64,000 nt of DNA from Dyella_D sp052115385 (GCF_052115385.1 NZ_JBFRGP010000004.1:395039-459038); one strand, 5' to 3'; shown: positions 37,301 through 45,945, numbered from the stretch's first letter. Numbers and translations are program-made. The notes: generated by a model not told the origin, from the sequence alone.

Positions 37301-37948
37301 CGCGGCACCTTGCTGCAGATCGAGGTGAGCGACCGCGGCCTGCAGGAAGTGCGCGATTTCCAGGCCCAGCTGCGCGAGGTGCTGATGCAGCACCCGACCG
37401 AGGACCGCGAGCGCGCCGAGGCACAGTTCGGCGTGCTGCGCGGCCTGGTGCAACGGCTGGGCGCGCCGGACCCCGAGCTGCGCCGCTGGCGCGAGCAAGT
37501 GCTGGACGTGCGCCTGCATGTGGAATTCATCGGCGTGGAAATCGAGGCCGAGACGCGGCGCCAGGTCGAGGTCTACCGCAGCGGCGCGGGCAAGTCCGGC
37601 GGCCAGCGCCAGAAGCTGGCCACCACCTGCCTGGCGGCCGCGCTGCGCTACCAGCTCGGCGGCGACGACGGCCATCTTCCGCGCTATGCGCCGGTGGTGC
37701 TCGACGAAGCCTTCGACAAGGCCGACAACGAGTTCACCGCCCTGGCGATGAATATCTTCGAGAACTTCGGTTTCCAGATGGTGGTGGCGACACCGCTGAA
37801 ATCGGTGATGACGCTGGAGCCGTTTATCGGCGGCGCGTGCTTCGTGGACATCAACGGGCGGCACGACTCGGGTGTGCTGCTGATCGAGTACGACGCGGAG
37901 GAAAAGCGGCTGGCGTTGCCGGAGCGGGCGCGCGAGGCGGTGGCGTAG
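34355..37948 (+). CDS. jetC: JetC/MksB-type SMC ATPase
   Basis: The 1197-residue protein is the SMC-like motor. It has the P-loop GRSGSGKST (128-136), a long central helical region rich in Arg/Glu/Gln (about 335-1030) interrupted by a hinge-like segment around 520-640, the ABC signature SGGQRQK from residue 1081, and Walker B VVLDEAFDKAD (catalytic Glu 1118). A first 80-residue tail is Ala/Lys/Pro-rich, as in histone H1. The ATG at 34355 has AGGAGG six bases upstream. ATP-driven DNA loop extrusion is expected by homology. A neighbouring jetD/mksG gene is absent; after the stop come only a repeat element and rpsT. Confidence 0.87.
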   Translation: MSSKGKAPAKSAASSKQAVKTPKAKAKGAGKAPVAKATLVKAKAAKAAVPVEPATLPASAAATSVEAPAARPSKAKAVRPAAPSLFLSDLPDPRDEQFRMRRLQVFNWGTFSGLVDIPIAEKGFLFVGRSGSGKSTLLDAMSALLVPPSLVDFNAAAREADRSGRDRSLASYVRGAWADQHDSDSGEIATQYLRKGTTWSALALEYRNALGESVSLIRLFWIAGNGSAAADVRKHYMVTERGFDVARDMDGFDLDLRRLKARLGDEVHHFDAFAGYAERFRRLLGIHNDMALKLLHKTQSAKNLGDLNHFLRGFMLEEPQTFTAADRLVADFAELDAAHKAVVIAREQVQTLAPARQSHDELQALRRQTSALREQQQGVDLFREQRRLRLLDDRRAELEVLAQGLEGEQAQRKQGLENHDRRLADMQRQRREQGGDAVDQLERERGQVQRERDERLRRRDKLDSACRELGWTLPGTARALAELAGQARELVSGVHSQGGALEEQMDAIKRDSGQAAQRFATVRAEIDALQKHPSNIPAPVQAMRARLCQELGWSDNAVPFVGELLQVKDEFAPWRGAVERVLHGFALSLLVDESQYAAVAAWINKTHLGGKLVYYRVGRVEAFGQRKPDGRSLVHRLELRDHAHRPWLQAELARRFDYACVDNAAALRQADRAITREGQVKHPGDRYEKDDRRAVDDRRHWVLGFDNRDKLVLFEQEGRELAQSLVRTGDALAALKAQREREGDRRVAAAAFTGIEWEEIDIAPKLQRLGDIEDQLRQLNEGDEGLNELGRRLDAERAARQQAAKAFEETAAERIAVERERRAVETQREACAMRASVAALTPLQQEGLQSRLPLQPLLSLDNIDSQFRALERSLHEVLDEQAERDHRLVQAVEECFRAFCRRWPQDSADFTPRMDSAEGFLARLRRLELDGLPKHEARFFELLQSQSKQDLLVLQKHMTEARKSIGQRMEEVNESLERVPFNRGTLLQIEVSDRGLQEVRDFQAQLREVLMQHPTEDRERAEAQFGVLRGLVQRLGAPDPELRRWREQVLDVRLHVEFIGVEIEAETRRQVEVYRSGAGKSGGQRQKLATTCLAAALRYQLGGDDGHLPRYAPVVLDEAFDKADNEFTALAMNIFENFGFQMVVATPLKSVMTLEPFIGGACFVDINGRHDSGVLLIEYDAEEKRLALPERAREAVA

Positions 37949-37960
37949 GGATGGCGCTTG

Positions 37961-38074
37961 AAGCCCCTCTCCCGTCGGGAGAGGGGTTGGGGTGAGGGTA
38001 CGGGCGGAGTGGGGCGCCGCACTCCGGCCGAACCCTCATCCGGCTGCCGCCACCTTCTCCCAAAGGGAGATGGA
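37961..38074. repeat. Dispersed intergenic repeat with two hairpins, copy 2
   Basis: Same element as 24906-25065: cccctctcccg/cgggagagggg stem (37964-37986), then gtgagggtacgggcggagtg, a diverged right arm, and a ctcatccggctgccgccacc tail. It lies at the 3' end of jetC, between convergent genes. Confidence 0.75.
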
Positions 38075-38157
38075 TTTCAGTTTGAAAACTGAGGAAGCGG
38101 CAAAACGCGCAAAAACAAAAAGGCCGGCTTCCGCCAGCTCGATTCTTTACAAACAAC

Positions 38158-38184
38158 AAAAAGGCCGGCTTCCGCCGGCCTTTT
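38158..38184 (-). terminator. Intrinsic terminator of rpsT
   Basis: 9-bp stem aaggccggc/gccggcctt with a TTCC loop (38161-38182); on the reverse strand it ends in a T-rich tail (ttttgttgtttg). A half-copy of the same sequence (caaaaaggccggcttccgcc) is at 38116-38135, so part of the terminator was duplicated. Confidence 0.85.
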
Positions 38185-38215
38185 CGCCAACCCGAATCGC
38201 GTAAGTAAAGCTGGC

Positions 38216-38479
38216 TTACGCCAGTTCGTGGATCTTCGCGTTCAGGCGGCTCTTGTGGCGAGCGGCCTTGTTCTTGTGGATCAGGCCGCGGGCGGCGTAG
38301 CGATCCATCACCGGCTGGGCGATAGCGAACGCCTCGACGGCGGCAGCCTTGTCCTTGGCCTCAATGGCCTTGGTGACCTTCTTGAGGGCGGTGCGCACCA
38401 TGGAACGGGCGCTGACGTTGCGCAGGCGGCGCTGCTCAGACTGGCGCGCGCGCTTCTTCGCGGACTTGATGTTGGCCAA
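38216..38479 (-). CDS. rpsT: 30S ribosomal protein S20
   Basis: S20 binds 16S rRNA in early 30S assembly. The 87-residue protein starts MANIKSAKKRARQSEQRRLR and ends GLIHKNKAARHKSRLNAKI, both diagnostic. It is transcribed opposite to its neighbours, with its own promoter (38524-38552) and terminator (38158-38184). Confidence 0.98.
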   Translation of the reverse strand: MANIKSAKKRARQSEQRRLRNVSARSMVRTALKKVTKAIEAKDKAAAVEAFAIAQPVMDRYAARGLIHKNKAARHKSRLNAKIHELA

Positions 38480-38523
38480 GGTAGAACTCCGGAATCGCTT
38501 TAGTGGGTTGGAAAAAGGCGGTG

Positions 38524-38552
38524 ATTATGACGGTAATGAGCCGTTGCGTCAA
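38524..38552 (-). promoter_or_regulatory. Promoter of rpsT
   Basis: On the reverse strand TTGACG (-35), 17 bp, CATAAT (-10), about 45 bp upstream of the rpsT ATG. A strong sigma-70 match. Confidence 0.75.
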
Positions 38553-38753
38553 CAGCTTAGCCGCGCCGCGGCCCACATGGACGGGGCTGGCGGGCGGGGC
38601 GGTCGGGCATTCCCGTGAACAGAGCCGGGATTTTGCCACACCTGCGCTGTCTTCTGGCCTGTAGCGGCTGTCAAACTATGCGCTTTGCCGGCCTGCCGCC
38701 CGGGGCGCGGGGCCGGGCATCCATCCCATGACAAGAAAGGTACCGGCGCGCGC

Positions 38754-40361
38754 ATGAAGTCACCGAGCATGTTCCGAGGGCTGCTGTCGTTCAGCAGCAT
38801 GACCATGATTTCGCGCGTGCTCGGGCTGGTCCGGGATATGTCGATCAACGCGGCCTTCGGCGCCAATGCGGCCACCGACGCGTTCTGGGTGGCCTTCCGC
38901 ATCCCCAACTTCATGCGCAGGCTGTTCGCCGAGGGTTCGTTTTCGACCGCCTTCGTGCCGGTCTTCACCGAGGTGAAGGAGAAACGCAGCCACGAGGAGC
39001 TGAAGACGCTGATGTCGCGGGTCTCCGGCACCCTCGGCGGCGTGCTGATGCTGATCACGGCGCTGGGCGTGATCTTCGCGCCGCAGGTCACCATGCTGTT
39101 TTCGCCGGGCGCGATCGAGACGCCGGAGAAGTTCGCCCTCACGGTGAACCTGCTGCGCCTGACCTTTCCGTTCCTGCTGTTCGTTTCGCTGACCGCGCTG
39201 TCGGGCGGGGCGCTCAACAGCTTCCACCGCTTCGGCCTGCCGGCGCTGACGCCGGTGATCCTCAACCTGTGCATGATCGCCGGCGCGCTGTGGCTGGCGC
39301 CGCGGCTGCATACGCCGATCATGGCGATGGGCTGGGCGATCCTGGCGGCGGGCATCCTGCAGCTGCTGTTCCAGCTGCCGGCGCTGCGCCAGCTCAATCT
39401 GCTTGCCCTGCCGCGCTGGGGCTGGAGCCATCCGGACGTGCGCCGCATCCTCAAGCTGATGGTGCCGACCCTGTTCGGCTCCTCGGTGGCGCAGATCAAC
39501 CTGCTGCTGGATACGGTGATCGCCTCGCTGCTGTACATCGGCTCGCAGAGCTGGCTGTCGCAGGCGGACCGCTTCCTCGAATTGCCGCTGGGCGTGTTCG
39601 GCGTGGCGCTGGGCACGGTGATCCTGCCGTCGCTGTCGCGCCATCACGTGGCCACCGACAGCGAGGGTTTTTCCAAGGCGCTGGACTGGGGCCTGCGCAT
39701 CACCCTGCTGATCGCGGTGCCGGCGATGTTCGCGCTGATGCTGCTGGCCGAGCCGCTGGTCGCCACGCTGTTCCAGCATGGCCGCTTCACCCCGTTCGAT
39801 ACGCGCATGGCGATGCTGTCGATTTCCGCGCTGAGCTTCGGCCTGCCGGCGTTCGCCCTGGTCAAGGTGGTGCTGCCGGCCTTCTATGCCCGCCAGGACA
39901 CCCGTACGCCGGTGCGCGCCGGCGTGGCCTCGCTGATCGCCAATATGGTGTTGAACGTGCTGTTTCTCGCCGTGCTGTTCACGCTGTGGGCGCCGGCCGA
40001 CGTCAAGCACGGGCCCCTGCTCGAAGGCCTGGCCAAGATCCCCGGCCTGCATATGGCACTGGGCGCCGCCAGCGCAGCAGCGAGCTATATCAATCTGGGA
40101 CTGCTCTGGCACTGGCTGCGCAAGGCCGGGGTTTATCAGCGGCAGCCGGGCTGGATGCGCCATCTGGGGCGGCTGGCGCTGGCCTGTGCGGTGATGATCG
40201 TGGTGCTGCTGGCAGGGCTGTGGCTGTGGCCGGATTGGACCGAGGCGAACAAGTGGACCCGCGTCTGGCATCTGGCTGCGCTGGTCTGCGCGGGTGGTGG
40301 CGCCTACCTCGCCACGCTGTTCGCGGCAGGCTTCCGCCTGCGTGAACTGCGCGGCGTTTGA
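38754..40361 (+). CDS. murJ: Lipid II flippase MurJ
   Basis: MurJ moves lipid II, the peptidoglycan precursor, across the inner membrane. The 535-residue polytopic protein (about 14 membrane segments) begins MKSPSMFRGLLSFSSMTMIS and has the conserved RVLGLVRDMSINAAFGAN, FRIPNFMRRLFAEGSFSTAF and PAFYARQDTRTPVRAGV segments of the MviN/MATE-like family. The ATG at 38754 is chosen because it begins the family N-terminus; an earlier in-frame ATG adds 23 unconserved residues. ribF follows, as in many gammaproteobacteria. Confidence 0.95.
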   Translation: MKSPSMFRGLLSFSSMTMISRVLGLVRDMSINAAFGANAATDAFWVAFRIPNFMRRLFAEGSFSTAFVPVFTEVKEKRSHEELKTLMSRVSGTLGGVLMLITALGVIFAPQVTMLFSPGAIETPEKFALTVNLLRLTFPFLLFVSLTALSGGALNSFHRFGLPALTPVILNLCMIAGALWLAPRLHTPIMAMGWAILAAGILQLLFQLPALRQLNLLALPRWGWSHPDVRRILKLMVPTLFGSSVAQINLLLDTVIASLLYIGSQSWLSQADRFLELPLGVFGVALGTVILPSLSRHHVATDSEGFSKALDWGLRITLLIAVPAMFALMLLAEPLVATLFQHGRFTPFDTRMAMLSISALSFGLPAFALVKVVLPAFYARQDTRTPVRAGVASLIANMVLNVLFLAVLFTLWAPADVKHGPLLEGLAKIPGLHMALGAASAAASYINLGLLWHWLRKAGVYQRQPGWMRHLGRLALACAVMIVVLLAGLWLWPDWTEANKWTRVWHLAALVCAGGGAYLATLFAAGFRLRELRGV

Positions 40362-40402
40362 TGCGCCGCCGCAGGCTGCGGTTCCACGGCTATACTCGGG
40401 CG

Positions 40403-41356
40403 ATGACAAGACTTTCCAGGGATATCGCCGGTCCGTGCCTGGCGCCCGGCGGTAGCGTGGTTGCCGTCGGTGCGTTCGACGGGCTGCACCGGGGGCACCA
40501 GGCACTGCTGACCCAGGTGCATGAGCGCGCGCAGGCGACCGGCCTGACGCCGGTCGTGGTGAGCTTCGAGCCTTTGCCCCGCGCGTTCTTTTCCAAGGAA
40601 CCGGTGCCGCGGCTGTCCAGCGTGCGCGAGAAGCTGCTGGGCTTCGACGCGGCCGGGGTGAACAAAGCGCTGATCCTGCGCTTCAACCACGAGCTGACCT
40701 CGATGCCCGCCGAAGACTTCGTGCGCCGCGTGCTGGTCGAGCGCCTGGCCACCCGCGAAGTGTGGGTCGGCGGCGATTTCCGTTTCGGCCACAAGCGCGG
40801 CGGTGACGTCGCGCTGCTTGAACAGATGGGCGCGGAACTGGGCTTCGCCGCCCGCGTGATGCCGCCGGTGCTGCTGGACGGCGCGCGCGTCTCCGCCACC
40901 CGCGTGCGCATGCTGCTGGCCGCTGGCGAATTCTCCGGCGCCGCGCCGCTGCTCGGTCGCCCGTTCGTGATCGAAGGCAAGGTGGAATACGGCAACCAGC
41001 TCGGCCGCGAACTGGGTTTCCCCACCGCCAATATCCACCTGCGCGATCGCGTGCCGCCGGTGCAGGGCATCTTCGCCGTGCGCGTCGGCCTGGGCGAAGG
41101 CGAATGCGCCTGGCCGGGCGTGGCGAGCCTCGGCATCCGTCCGACCGTGAACGAAGTGACGCAGCCGCTGCTGGAAGTGCACCTGTTCGATTTCGAAGGC
41201 GATCTCTACGGCCAGCGCATGGCGGTGGAATTCGTCGCCAAGCTGCGCGACGAGCTGAAGTTCGACGGCCTGGACGCGCTCACCGAGCAGATCCGCCGCG
41301 ACGCCCGCATGGCGCGCGAGGTGCTCGGCATGAATCCGCGGCTGGCCGAGGCATGA
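40403..41356 (+). CDS. ribF: Riboflavin kinase/FAD synthetase
   Basis: RibF converts riboflavin to FMN and then to FAD. The 317-residue bifunctional enzyme has the N-terminal FAD synthetase with GAFDGLHRGH (23-32, HxGH-type nucleotidyl site) and the GDFRFGHKRGGD and RVSATRVR motifs. The C-terminal riboflavin kinase domain has GRELGFPTANI and VRVGLGEGECAWPGVASLG. The ATG at 40403 gives the standard MTRLSRDIAG start; an upstream in-frame start overlapping murJ would add 15 residues. It precedes ileS and lspA, a conserved order. Confidence 0.93.
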   Translation: MTRLSRDIAGPCLAPGGSVVAVGAFDGLHRGHQALLTQVHERAQATGLTPVVVSFEPLPRAFFSKEPVPRLSSVREKLLGFDAAGVNKALILRFNHELTSMPAEDFVRRVLVERLATREVWVGGDFRFGHKRGGDVALLEQMGAELGFAARVMPPVLLDGARVSATRVRMLLAAGEFSGAAPLLGRPFVIEGKVEYGNQLGRELGFPTANIHLRDRVPPVQGIFAVRVGLGEGECAWPGVASLGIRPTVNEVTQPLLEVHLFDFEGDLYGQRMAVEFVAKLRDELKFDGLDALTEQIRRDARMAREVLGMNPRLAEA

Positions 41357-41455
41357 AATAGGTTTCCGGTTTTCGTCCGGCGCGTTCAGGCCGGCAGTAC
41401 ACCCGACGGCGACGGCACCAGGGCCGCGCCCGACAACCCCGATGGCATCCGAGCA

Positions 41456-44317
41456 ATGACCCAGGATTACAAGCACACCATCAACCTGCCGCAGACGGAT
41501 TTCCCGATGCGCGGCGACCTGCCCAAGCGCGAGCCGCAGTGGCTGGCGCAGTGGGAGAAGATCGGCCGCTACGCGCAGATTCAAGAGCGCACTTCCGGCC
41601 GCGACAAGGTATTCGTGCTGCACGACGGCCCGCCGTACGCCAACGGCGTGATCCACCTGGGCCATGCGGTGAACAAGGTGCTCAAGGACGTGGTGGTGAA
41701 GTCGCGCCTGCTGGCCGGCTTCCGCTCGCCCTACGTGCCGGGCTGGGACTGCCATGGCCTGCCGATCGAGATCGCGGTGGAGAAGAAGCATGGCAAGGCC
41801 GGCGACAAGCTCGACGCCGTGGCCTTCCGCCAGAAGTGCCGCGAATACGCGCAAGCCCAGATCGACCTGCAGCGCACCGACTTCAAGCGGCTGGGCGTGC
41901 TCGGCGACTGGGAACGCCCCTATCGCACCATGGACTTCAAGTTCGAGGCCGACATGCTGCGCGCGCTGGCGCGCATCGTCGACAACGGCCACGTGATGCG
42001 CGGCTTCAAGCCGGTGTACTGGTGCTTCGATTGCGGCTCGGCGCTGGCCGAGGCGGAGATCGAATACGCCGACAAGGTTTCGCCGGCGGTCGACGTCGCA
42101 TACGACGCGCTCGATCCGAAGGCGCTGGCCGCGAAGTTCGGCGTGGACGCGGGCGACGCCATCGTCGCCATCCCGATCTGGACCACCACGCCGTGGACGC
42201 TGCCGGAAAGCCAGGCGGTGTCGATGGGCGCGGAGCTCGAATACGCGCTGGTCGAAGGCCCCGCGCGCGACGGCCGCCGCGTGCTGCTGGTACTGGCTTC
42301 CGCGCTGGTGGAGAAGGCTTCGCACCGCTACGGCGTGGAGCATCCGGCGGTGCTCGGCCACGTCGCCGGCCAGGCGCTGGAAGGCGTGCTGCTGCAGCAC
42401 CCGTTCTACGACCGCAAGATCCCCGTGCTGCTGGGCGAGCACGTGTCGGCCGAGGACGGCACCGGCGCGGTGCACACCTCGCCCGACCACGGCGTGGAAG
42501 ACTTCGTGGTCTCGCGCAAGTACGGCATCGAGACGCTCAACTACGTGGAGCCGCGCGGCACCTATCGCGCGGACACGCCGCCGGCCGGTGACTTGACCCT
42601 GGCCGGCACGCATCTGTGGAAGGCCAACGACAGCATCGTCGAGATGCTGCGCGGCCGCGGCATGCTGCTGGCCCACCACAAGATCGAGCACAGCTATCCG
42701 CATTGCTGGCGCCACAAGACGCCGGTGATCTTCCGCGCCACCCCGCAGTGGTTCATCAGCATGGAGCAGGCCGGCCTGCGCAAGGCGGCGATGGATTCGA
42801 TCCGCCAGGTGCGCTGGGTGCCGGGCTGGGGCGAGGAGCGCATCGCCGGCATGGTCGGCGACCGTCCGGACTGGTGCATCTCGCGCCAGCGCACCTGGGG
42901 CGTGCCGATCGCGCTGTTCGTGCACAAGGGCACGCAGGAGCCGCATCCGCGTTCGGTCGAGCTGCTGGAGCAAGTGGCCCGGCACGTCGAACAGGGCAGC
43001 ATCGACGCGTGGTACGCGCTCGATCCGGCCGAGCTGCTCGGCGATGAGGCCAAGGACTACGAGAAGGTCAACGACGTGCTGGACGTGTGGTTCGATTCCG
43101 GCGTCACGCATTTCACCGTGCTCGGCCAGCGTCCGGAACTGCAGCAGGGCAATGCCGCGTCGTACAAGGTGATGTACCTGGAAGGCTCGGACCAGCATCG
43201 CGGCTGGTTCCAGTCCTCGCTGCTCACCTCGGCCGCCATCCATGGCCGCGCGCCCTACGACGACGTGCTCACCCACGGCTTCACCGTGGATGCGCAGGGC
43301 CGCAAGATGTCCAAGTCGCTGGGCAACGGCATCGAGCCGCAGGACATCATGAAGAACCTGGGCGCGGACATCCTGCGCCTGTGGATCTGCTCCACCGATT
43401 ACCGCAACGAGATGTCGCTGTCGGACGAGATCCTGAAGCGCGTCTCCGACATGTACCGCCGCATCCGCAATACGGCGCGCTTCCTGCTGGGCAACCTGGA
43501 CGGCTTCGATCCGGCGAAGGACCTGTTGCCGGTGGAAGACTGCCTGCTGCTGGACCAGTGGGCGATCCAGCAGGCCTACGACACGCAGCAGGCGGTGACG
43601 GCGGCCTACGACCGCTACGATTTCCCGGAGATCGTCCAGCGCGTGCAGAACTTCTGCACCACCGAGCTGGGCGCGCTGTACCTGGACATCACCAAGGACC
43701 GCCTCTACACCATGCCGACCGACAGCCGCGGCCGGCGCAGCGCGCAGAGCGCGATGTACCGCATCGCCGAGGCGCTGGTGCGCTGGCTGGCGCCGGTGCT
43801 GAGCTTCACCGCCGAGGAAATCTGGCAGGCGCTGCCGGGCCAGCGCAGCGAGAGCGTGCTGTTCGAAACCTGGTACGACGGCCTGGCCGCCGCCCAGGGT
43901 TCGCCGGAGCAGCGCCGTTACTGGTCCGATCTGCTGGCGATCCGCGACACCGCCTCGCGCGTGCTCGAAGGCATGCGCAAGGCCGAGCAGATCGGCGCCT
44001 CGCTGGAAGCGAAGCTGGCGATCCATGCCGACCCGGCCCTGGTCAGCCGCTACGCGCCGGCGGCCGATGAGCTGCGCTTCTTCTTCATCACTTCGGACGT
44101 GCGCCTGGACGTGGCCGGCGGCCAGCCGGACACGGCCGTGCTGTCGGAGCTGGAGGGCGCGGACGTGTGGGTCTCCGCCACCGTCAGCGATGCCGTCAAG
44201 TGCGTGCGCTGCTGGCATCGCCGCGACGACGTCGGTCAGCACGCCGAGCATCCGGAGCTGTGCGGACGTTGCGTCGGCAACGTCGACGGTCCGGGCGAAG
44301 ACCGCCGCTGGTTCTAA
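41456..44317 (+). CDS. ileS: Isoleucyl-tRNA synthetase
   Basis: IleS charges tRNA-Ile with isoleucine. The 953-residue class I enzyme shows the HIGH motif HLGH (67-70, in PPYANGVIHLGHAVNK), a large editing domain, the KMSKS loop (GRKMSKSLGNGIEPQD), and a C-terminal zinc module (CVRCWHRRDDVG and CGRCVGNV). Length fits the E. coli type (938). A terminator hairpin separates it from lspA. Confidence 0.97.
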   Translation: MTQDYKHTINLPQTDFPMRGDLPKREPQWLAQWEKIGRYAQIQERTSGRDKVFVLHDGPPYANGVIHLGHAVNKVLKDVVVKSRLLAGFRSPYVPGWDCHGLPIEIAVEKKHGKAGDKLDAVAFRQKCREYAQAQIDLQRTDFKRLGVLGDWERPYRTMDFKFEADMLRALARIVDNGHVMRGFKPVYWCFDCGSALAEAEIEYADKVSPAVDVAYDALDPKALAAKFGVDAGDAIVAIPIWTTTPWTLPESQAVSMGAELEYALVEGPARDGRRVLLVLASALVEKASHRYGVEHPAVLGHVAGQALEGVLLQHPFYDRKIPVLLGEHVSAEDGTGAVHTSPDHGVEDFVVSRKYGIETLNYVEPRGTYRADTPPAGDLTLAGTHLWKANDSIVEMLRGRGMLLAHHKIEHSYPHCWRHKTPVIFRATPQWFISMEQAGLRKAAMDSIRQVRWVPGWGEERIAGMVGDRPDWCISRQRTWGVPIALFVHKGTQEPHPRSVELLEQVARHVEQGSIDAWYALDPAELLGDEAKDYEKVNDVLDVWFDSGVTHFTVLGQRPELQQGNAASYKVMYLEGSDQHRGWFQSSLLTSAAIHGRAPYDDVLTHGFTVDAQGRKMSKSLGNGIEPQDIMKNLGADILRLWICSTDYRNEMSLSDEILKRVSDMYRRIRNTARFLLGNLDGFDPAKDLLPVEDCLLLDQWAIQQAYDTQQAVTAAYDRYDFPEIVQRVQNFCTTELGALYLDITKDRLYTMPTDSRGRRSAQSAMYRIAEALVRWLAPVLSFTAEEIWQALPGQRSESVLFETWYDGLAAAQGSPEQRRYWSDLLAIRDTASRVLEGMRKAEQIGASLEAKLAIHADPALVSRYAPAADELRFFFITSDVRLDVAGGQPDTAVLSELEGADVWVSATVSDAVKCVRCWHRRDDVGQHAEHPELCGRCVGNVDGPGEDRRWF

Positions 44318-44321
44318 GACG

Positions 44322-44352
44322 CGAACGGCCGGCGCGAGCCGGCCGTTCGGTT
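44322..44352 (+). terminator. Terminator hairpin between ileS and lspA
   Basis: Perfect 12-bp stem cgaacggccggc/gccggccgttcg with a GCGA loop (44322-44349), followed by a short gttt run. It may only partly terminate, since lspA has no obvious own promoter. Confidence 0.7.
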
Positions 44353-44376
44353 TGGCCCCCTCCGAATAGAAGATGT

Positions 44377-44877
44377 ATGAGCAAGCAATCCAACGCCCTG
44401 TCCTGGCTGTGGCTGTCCGCCCTGGTGATCGTGCTCGACCAGGCGAGCAAGTGGTGGGCGCTGTCCGCGCTGCCGCCGGCCGGCGTGCAGCACGTGATCG
44501 TCCCCGGTTTCCTCAACTGGACCCTGGCCTTCAATACCGGCGCCGCCTTCAGCTTCCTGGCCGACAGCGCCGGCTGGCAGCGCTGGTTCTTCGTCGGCCT
44601 GGCCGTGCTGATCAGCGGCGCGCTGCTGGTGTGGCTCAAGCGCACCGCGCGGGCCGACTGGCGCAGCGCGCTGCCGCTGAGCCTGATCATCGGCGGCGCG
44701 CTGGGCAACCTGATCGACCGCCTGCACGCGGCCCAGGTGACCGACTTCATCCAGGTCCACTACCAGGACTGGTACTACCCCGTGTTCAACATCGCCGACT
44801 GCGGCATCACCGTCGGCGCCGTGCTGCTGATCGTCTTTGGCCTGTTCACCGGCAAGCAGGCCGGGGGCGTGAGATAA
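44377..44877 (+). CDS. lspA: Lipoprotein signal peptidase
   Basis: LspA cuts the signal peptide from lipidated prolipoproteins in the inner membrane. The 166-residue protein has four membrane segments and both catalytic aspartates, D114 (GGALGNLIDRL) and D141 (FNIADCGI), at E. coli-like positions. NTGAAFSF is also conserved. The ATG at 44377 starts the family N-terminus. It should process the lipoproteins in this window, including the BamC-like one. Confidence 0.95.
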   Translation: MSKQSNALSWLWLSALVIVLDQASKWWALSALPPAGVQHVIVPGFLNWTLAFNTGAAFSFLADSAGWQRWFFVGLAVLISGALLVWLKRTARADWRSALPLSLIIGGALGNLIDRLHAAQVTDFIQVHYQDWYYPVFNIADCGITVGAVLLIVFGLFTGKQAGGVR

Positions 44878-44927
44878 TTTCGTTCCCGGCGCCGCCCAAG
44901 CGCCGGCCAGCGACAGTCGAGGTTTTC

Positions 44928-45890
44928 TTGGACATTCTTCTCGCCAACCCCCGTGGATTCTGCGCCGGCGTCGACCGCGCCATCGCCATCGTCGAGCGCG
45001 CGCTGGAGGCCTACGGCGCGCCCATCTACGTGCGCCACGAAGTGGTGCACAACCGCTACGTGGTGGACAAGCTGCGCGCCAGCGGCGCGGTGTTCGTCGA
45101 GGAGCTGCACGAAGTGCCCGACGGCGCCACCGTGATCTTCAGCGCACACGGCGTGTCCAAGGCCGTACGCGAGGAGGCAGACAGCCGCCGCCTCAACGTG
45201 TTCGACGCCACCTGTCCGCTGGTGACCAAGGTGCATATGGAAGTGGCGCGGCTGGGCCGCACCGGGCGCAGCGTGGTGCTGATCGGCCATGCCGGGCATC
45301 CGGAAGTGGAGGGCACGATGGGGCAGTGGAATCCCGCCAACACCGGCGAGATCCTGCTGGTCGAATCGGTCGACTGCGTGGCGAAGCTGGAGCCGCGCTT
45401 TCCGCATGAGCTGTCCTACGTCACCCAGACCACGCTGTCGGTGGACGACACCAAGGCGATCATCGCCACCCTGCGCGAAAAGTTCTCCGACATCGAAGGC
45501 CCGCGCAAGGACGACATCTGCTACGCCACGCAGAACCGCCAGGACGCCGTGCGCCGCCTCGCCGACGCAGTCGACCTGATGCTGGTGGTCGGCTCGGTCA
45601 ACAGCTCCAACTCCAACCGCCTGCGCGAGCTGGCCGAGAAGCAGGGCGTGCGCTCCTTCCTGATCGACGGCGCCGAACACATCCAGCGCGAATGGCTGGA
45701 CGGCGTGCAGCACATCGGCCTCACCGCCGGCGCCTCCGCCCCGGAGAAGCTGGTACGCGACGTGATCGCCCGCCTGCAGTCGTGGGGCGCCGGCGAAGTG
45801 CGCGAGCTGGATGGCGAAGCGGAAACCATCACCTTCGCCTTGCCCAAGGAGCTGCGCCTGGCCGAGGGCGGGCCGTCCGCGAGGCTTTGA
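44928..45890 (+). CDS. ispH: HMBPP reductase IspH
   Basis: IspH makes isopentenyl and dimethylallyl diphosphate in the last step of the non-mevalonate isoprenoid pathway. The 320-residue Fe-S protein has cluster cysteines C12 (PRGFCAGV), C96 (FDATCPLV) and C198 (DDICYATQNRQ), and the substrate-handling H124/E126 (HAGHPEVEGT). The TTG start at 44928, with GAGG five bases upstream, gives MDILLANPRGFCAG, the exact family start. No ATG fits. It follows lspA by 50 bp, the usual lspA-ispH order. Confidence 0.95.
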   Translation: MDILLANPRGFCAGVDRAIAIVERALEAYGAPIYVRHEVVHNRYVVDKLRASGAVFVEELHEVPDGATVIFSAHGVSKAVREEADSRRLNVFDATCPLVTKVHMEVARLGRTGRSVVLIGHAGHPEVEGTMGQWNPANTGEILLVESVDCVAKLEPRFPHELSYVTQTTLSVDDTKAIIATLREKFSDIEGPRKDDICYATQNRQDAVRRLADAVDLMLVVGSVNSSNSNRLRELAEKQGVRSFLIDGAEHIQREWLDGVQHIGLTAGASAPEKLVRDVIARLQSWGAGEVRELDGEAETITFALPKELRLAEGGPSARL

Positions 45891-45919
45891 GCGAGGCTGT
45901 CAGACGGTGCATTACGAAG

Positions 45920-45945
45920 AGGCCCGCGCGATGCGGGCCTTTTTG
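45920..45945 (+). terminator. Intrinsic terminator after ispH
   Basis: 8-bp stem aggcccgc/gcgggcct with a 5-nt loop and a TTTTT tail. It closes the murJ-ribF-ileS-lspA-ispH run and marks the border of the accessory segment. Confidence 0.88.

Noticed and set aside
40304..44251. 1315-codon reverse frame across ribF and ileS
   Set aside because: A shadow of two clear genes on the plus strand, rich in His/Gln/Arg/Ala and with no recognisable domain.
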